Assembly: GCA_003488145.1 (NCBI GenBank) | Contig: DNMQ01000244.1 | Span: forward strand, 1 to 7,823 | Origin: Pseudomonas sp. | Lineage (GTDB): Bacteria; Pseudomonadota; Gammaproteobacteria; Pseudomonadales; Pseudomonadaceae | Direction of reading: 5' to 3' | Length of the DNA stretch: 7,823 bases | The notes under the pieces: model-generated | The model's database searches: none | Seen by the model: only the letters and a program-made list of their open reading frames with translations | What the model was told of the DNA's origin: nothing | In this document: in pieces, positions 6,501 through 7,823 of the stretch | How the letters are laid out: every line of letters begins with the position of its first letter | Numbering within the stretch: the stretch's first letter is position 1 | Program-made: the position numbers and the translations under genes

Positions 6501-7811
6501 ATGAATATCCTATTCCTCAATGCGTTCTACACCCCGCATGTCGGCGGCGGCGCAGAAGTCATCCTCCGGCACCTGGCCGAAGGGTTGCAGCGGCGTGGTT
6601 GTGAGGTGGCAGTGCTGGCGACCGGCCCGGATGCCGGGCTGAACATGCAGATGCAGGACGGCGTGCGGGTCTATCGCGCCAACCTGGCGAACAGCTACTG
6701 GCATTACACCCAGCAGCGCCCGAGTCGCGTCGCCCGCCTCGGCTGGCACTACCGGGACCGCTACAACCGCGACATGCGCTGCCACGTGCGCGAGGTGATC
6801 GCGCGGGAGCAGCCGGATATCGTGGTCTGCAACAACCTCACCGGCTGGTCGATTTCCGCCTGGGACGAAATCACCGCCGCCGGCCTGCCGATCGTCCAGG
6901 TGCTGCACGACCTGTACCTGCTCTGCCCGAAGGACACCATGTTCAACCACGGCAAGAGCTGCCAGCGCCAGTGCGGTATGTGTTCGGTGTTCCGTCTCCG
7001 CCACGCCGGCGCCTCGGCGCAAGTGGCCACGGCGATCGGCGTCAGCCGCTTCGTGCTCGAACGCATCACCGCACAGGGCTATTTCAGTGGCGCGCGCCAG
7101 CATGTGGTGCACAACTGCACGCCGGCCAATCCCGGTCAGGGCAGCAAGCCCAGGCAGCGCAGCAACCATCCACTGCGCTTCGGCTATATCGGCACGCTGT
7201 CGGAGAACAAGGGCGTCGGCTGGCTGATCGAGCAGTTCCAGCGGCTGGACATCGATGCGCGGCTGGATATCGCCGGGCGCGGCAAGCTGGACTACGAAGC
7301 CCGGCTGAAGGCCATGGCCGATCCGAAGAAGGTCAGCTTTCTCGGCTACTGCGACAGCGACGAGTTCATGCAGAGCATCGACGTGCTGGTAGTGCCGTCG
7401 CTGTGGGGCGAGCCGTTCGGCCTGGTGGCGGTCGAAGGCCGCGCCAACAACCTGCCGGTGATAGCCAGCAACATGGGCGGGCTGCCGGAGATCATCCGCG
7501 ACGAATGCAACGGCCTGCTCTGCTCGCCCGATGATCCCGACTCACTCGGCATCGCCATGCTCTGGCTCTACATCGACGGCGCACTGCGGCAGCGGCTCGC
7601 CAGCCAGGCACGGGCCAGCGTGCTGCCGCTGCTGGATATGGAACGCATGCTGGATCAATACCAGACCATCCTGCGTGAAACACTTCAGGGAACGAGAATC
7701 CACCATGAACCAGAGCCTGCTGATTACCCCGCGGCGACGCGACTCGAATCCGTTGGCCTTCGACAAGCCGACATTGTTGACGCTGGTCGTCGCCTCGCTG
7801 CTGCTGACTGA
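6501..7811 (+). CDS. Family 4 glycosyltransferase (GT-B fold)
   Basis: The start MNILFLNAFYTPHVGGGAEV, with its Gly-rich loop and following helix, is a classic GT4 N-terminus and fixes the ATG even though the Shine-Dalgarno is weak. The donor domain begins at about residue 226 with FGYIGTLSENKG, and WGEPFGLVAVE gives the E-x7-E motif (Glu304, Glu312) that contacts the nucleotide sugar. It would add a sugar to the growing repeat unit on the cytoplasmic side. Four cysteines, 142, 154, 158 and 161, follow LHDLYLLCP, a pattern present in some members of this family. The recognisable fold ends near MLDQYQTILRE (about residue 394). The remaining roughly 40 residues run over the next gene in another frame with third-position GC falling to about 46 percent, so the true end may be earlier, or the stop may be displaced by a frameshift or stop loss. 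Specificity is unknown. Confidence 0.88.
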   Translation: MNILFLNAFYTPHVGGGAEVILRHLAEGLQRRGCEVAVLATGPDAGLNMQMQDGVRVYRANLANSYWHYTQQRPSRVARLGWHYRDRYNRDMRCHVREVIAREQPDIVVCNNLTGWSISAWDEITAAGLPIVQVLHDLYLLCPKDTMFNHGKSCQRQCGMCSVFRLRHAGASAQVATAIGVSRFVLERITAQGYFSGARQHVVHNCTPANPGQGSKPRQRSNHPLRFGYIGTLSENKGVGWLIEQFQRLDIDARLDIAGRGKLDYEARLKAMADPKKVSFLGYCDSDEFMQSIDVLVVPSLWGEPFGLVAVEGRANNLPVIASNMGGLPEIIRDECNGLLCSPDDPDSLGIAMLWLYIDGALRQRLASQARASVLPLLDMERMLDQYQTILRETLQGTRIHHEPEPADYPAATRLESVGLRQADIVDAGRRLAAAD

Positions 7812-7823
7812 AACCTTCTCCGG
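7705..7823 (+). CDS. Start of a hydrophobic protein, possibly O-antigen polymerase/ligase (3' end outside window)
   Basis: From the ATG at 7705 the frame stays open to the window edge and gives 39 residues: a short basic, polar start (ITPRRRDSNP), then TLLTLVVASLLLTETFSG, which looks like a first membrane segment. Third-position GC is about 85 percent (33 of 39 codons), like the other genes here and much higher than the GT4 frame over the same bases, so this frame is the likelier coding one. AGGGA at 7687-7691 lies 13 nt upstream and a weaker CGAGA at 7693-7697 lies 7 nt upstream. A GTG at 7675 is an alternative start. A Wzy-type polymerase or O-antigen ligase would suit the pathway, since none is otherwise visible, but that identity rests on hydrophobicity and context only. 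Confidence 0.7.
   Translation, partial: MNQSLLITPRRRDSNPLAFDKPTLLTLVVASLLLTETFS

Overview
This window is an internal piece of a polysaccharide (exopolysaccharide, capsule or O-antigen type) biosynthesis operon. All eight coding segments lie on the + strand, packed with gaps of 3 to 62 nt or overlaps, and no intrinsic terminator is visible, so one long transcript is likely. The DNA is GC-rich with strong G/C third-position bias, and Leu TTA/CTA and Ser TCA codons are scarce. Together with a true RfaH-type NusG paralogue, this points to a gammaproteobacterium, most likely Pseudomonas sensu lato. The genus is inferred from general style, not from a diagnostic marker.

Layout, left to right: the 3' end of a DegT/DnrJ/EryC1/StrS sugar aminotransferase (1-378); a Wzx-like oligosaccharide flippase (382-1944); a family-2 glycosyltransferase overlapping the flippase by 32 nt (1913-2845); a Wzc-type chain-length determinant fused to a bacterial tyrosine kinase (2897-5107); a WbqC-family protein with a GTG start (5130-5873); an RfaH-like transcription antiterminator (5929-6438); a family-4 glycosyltransferase (6501-7811); and the first 39 codons of a hydrophobic protein, possibly an O-antigen polymerase or ligase (from 7705), which overlaps the previous ORF by 107 nt.

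The genes fit a Wzx/Wzy-dependent pathway. The aminotransferase, perhaps with WbqC, would supply an amino-deoxysugar nucleotide. The GT2 and GT4 enzymes would assemble the repeat unit on undecaprenyl phosphate at the cytoplasmic face. The flippase would export it, a polymerase (probably the truncated last gene or a gene outside) would polymerise it, and the Wzc-like kinase would control chain length and export. The RfaH-like factor would let RNA polymerase read through the long operon. Its presumed ops-type loading site was not found here and would be expected upstream.

Most unusual points: an RfaH paralogue with its autoinhibition and ops-reading residues preserved sits mid-operon behind a clean hairpin; the third-position GC of the GT4 tail collapses where it overlaps the next gene; and the kinase P-loop has Ser in place of its first Gly. 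I see no mobile element, CRISPR array, tRNA or rRNA. No gene-free stretch exceeds 62 nt. The window looks like a well-formed but mostly recognisable polysaccharide locus rather than a wholly new system.
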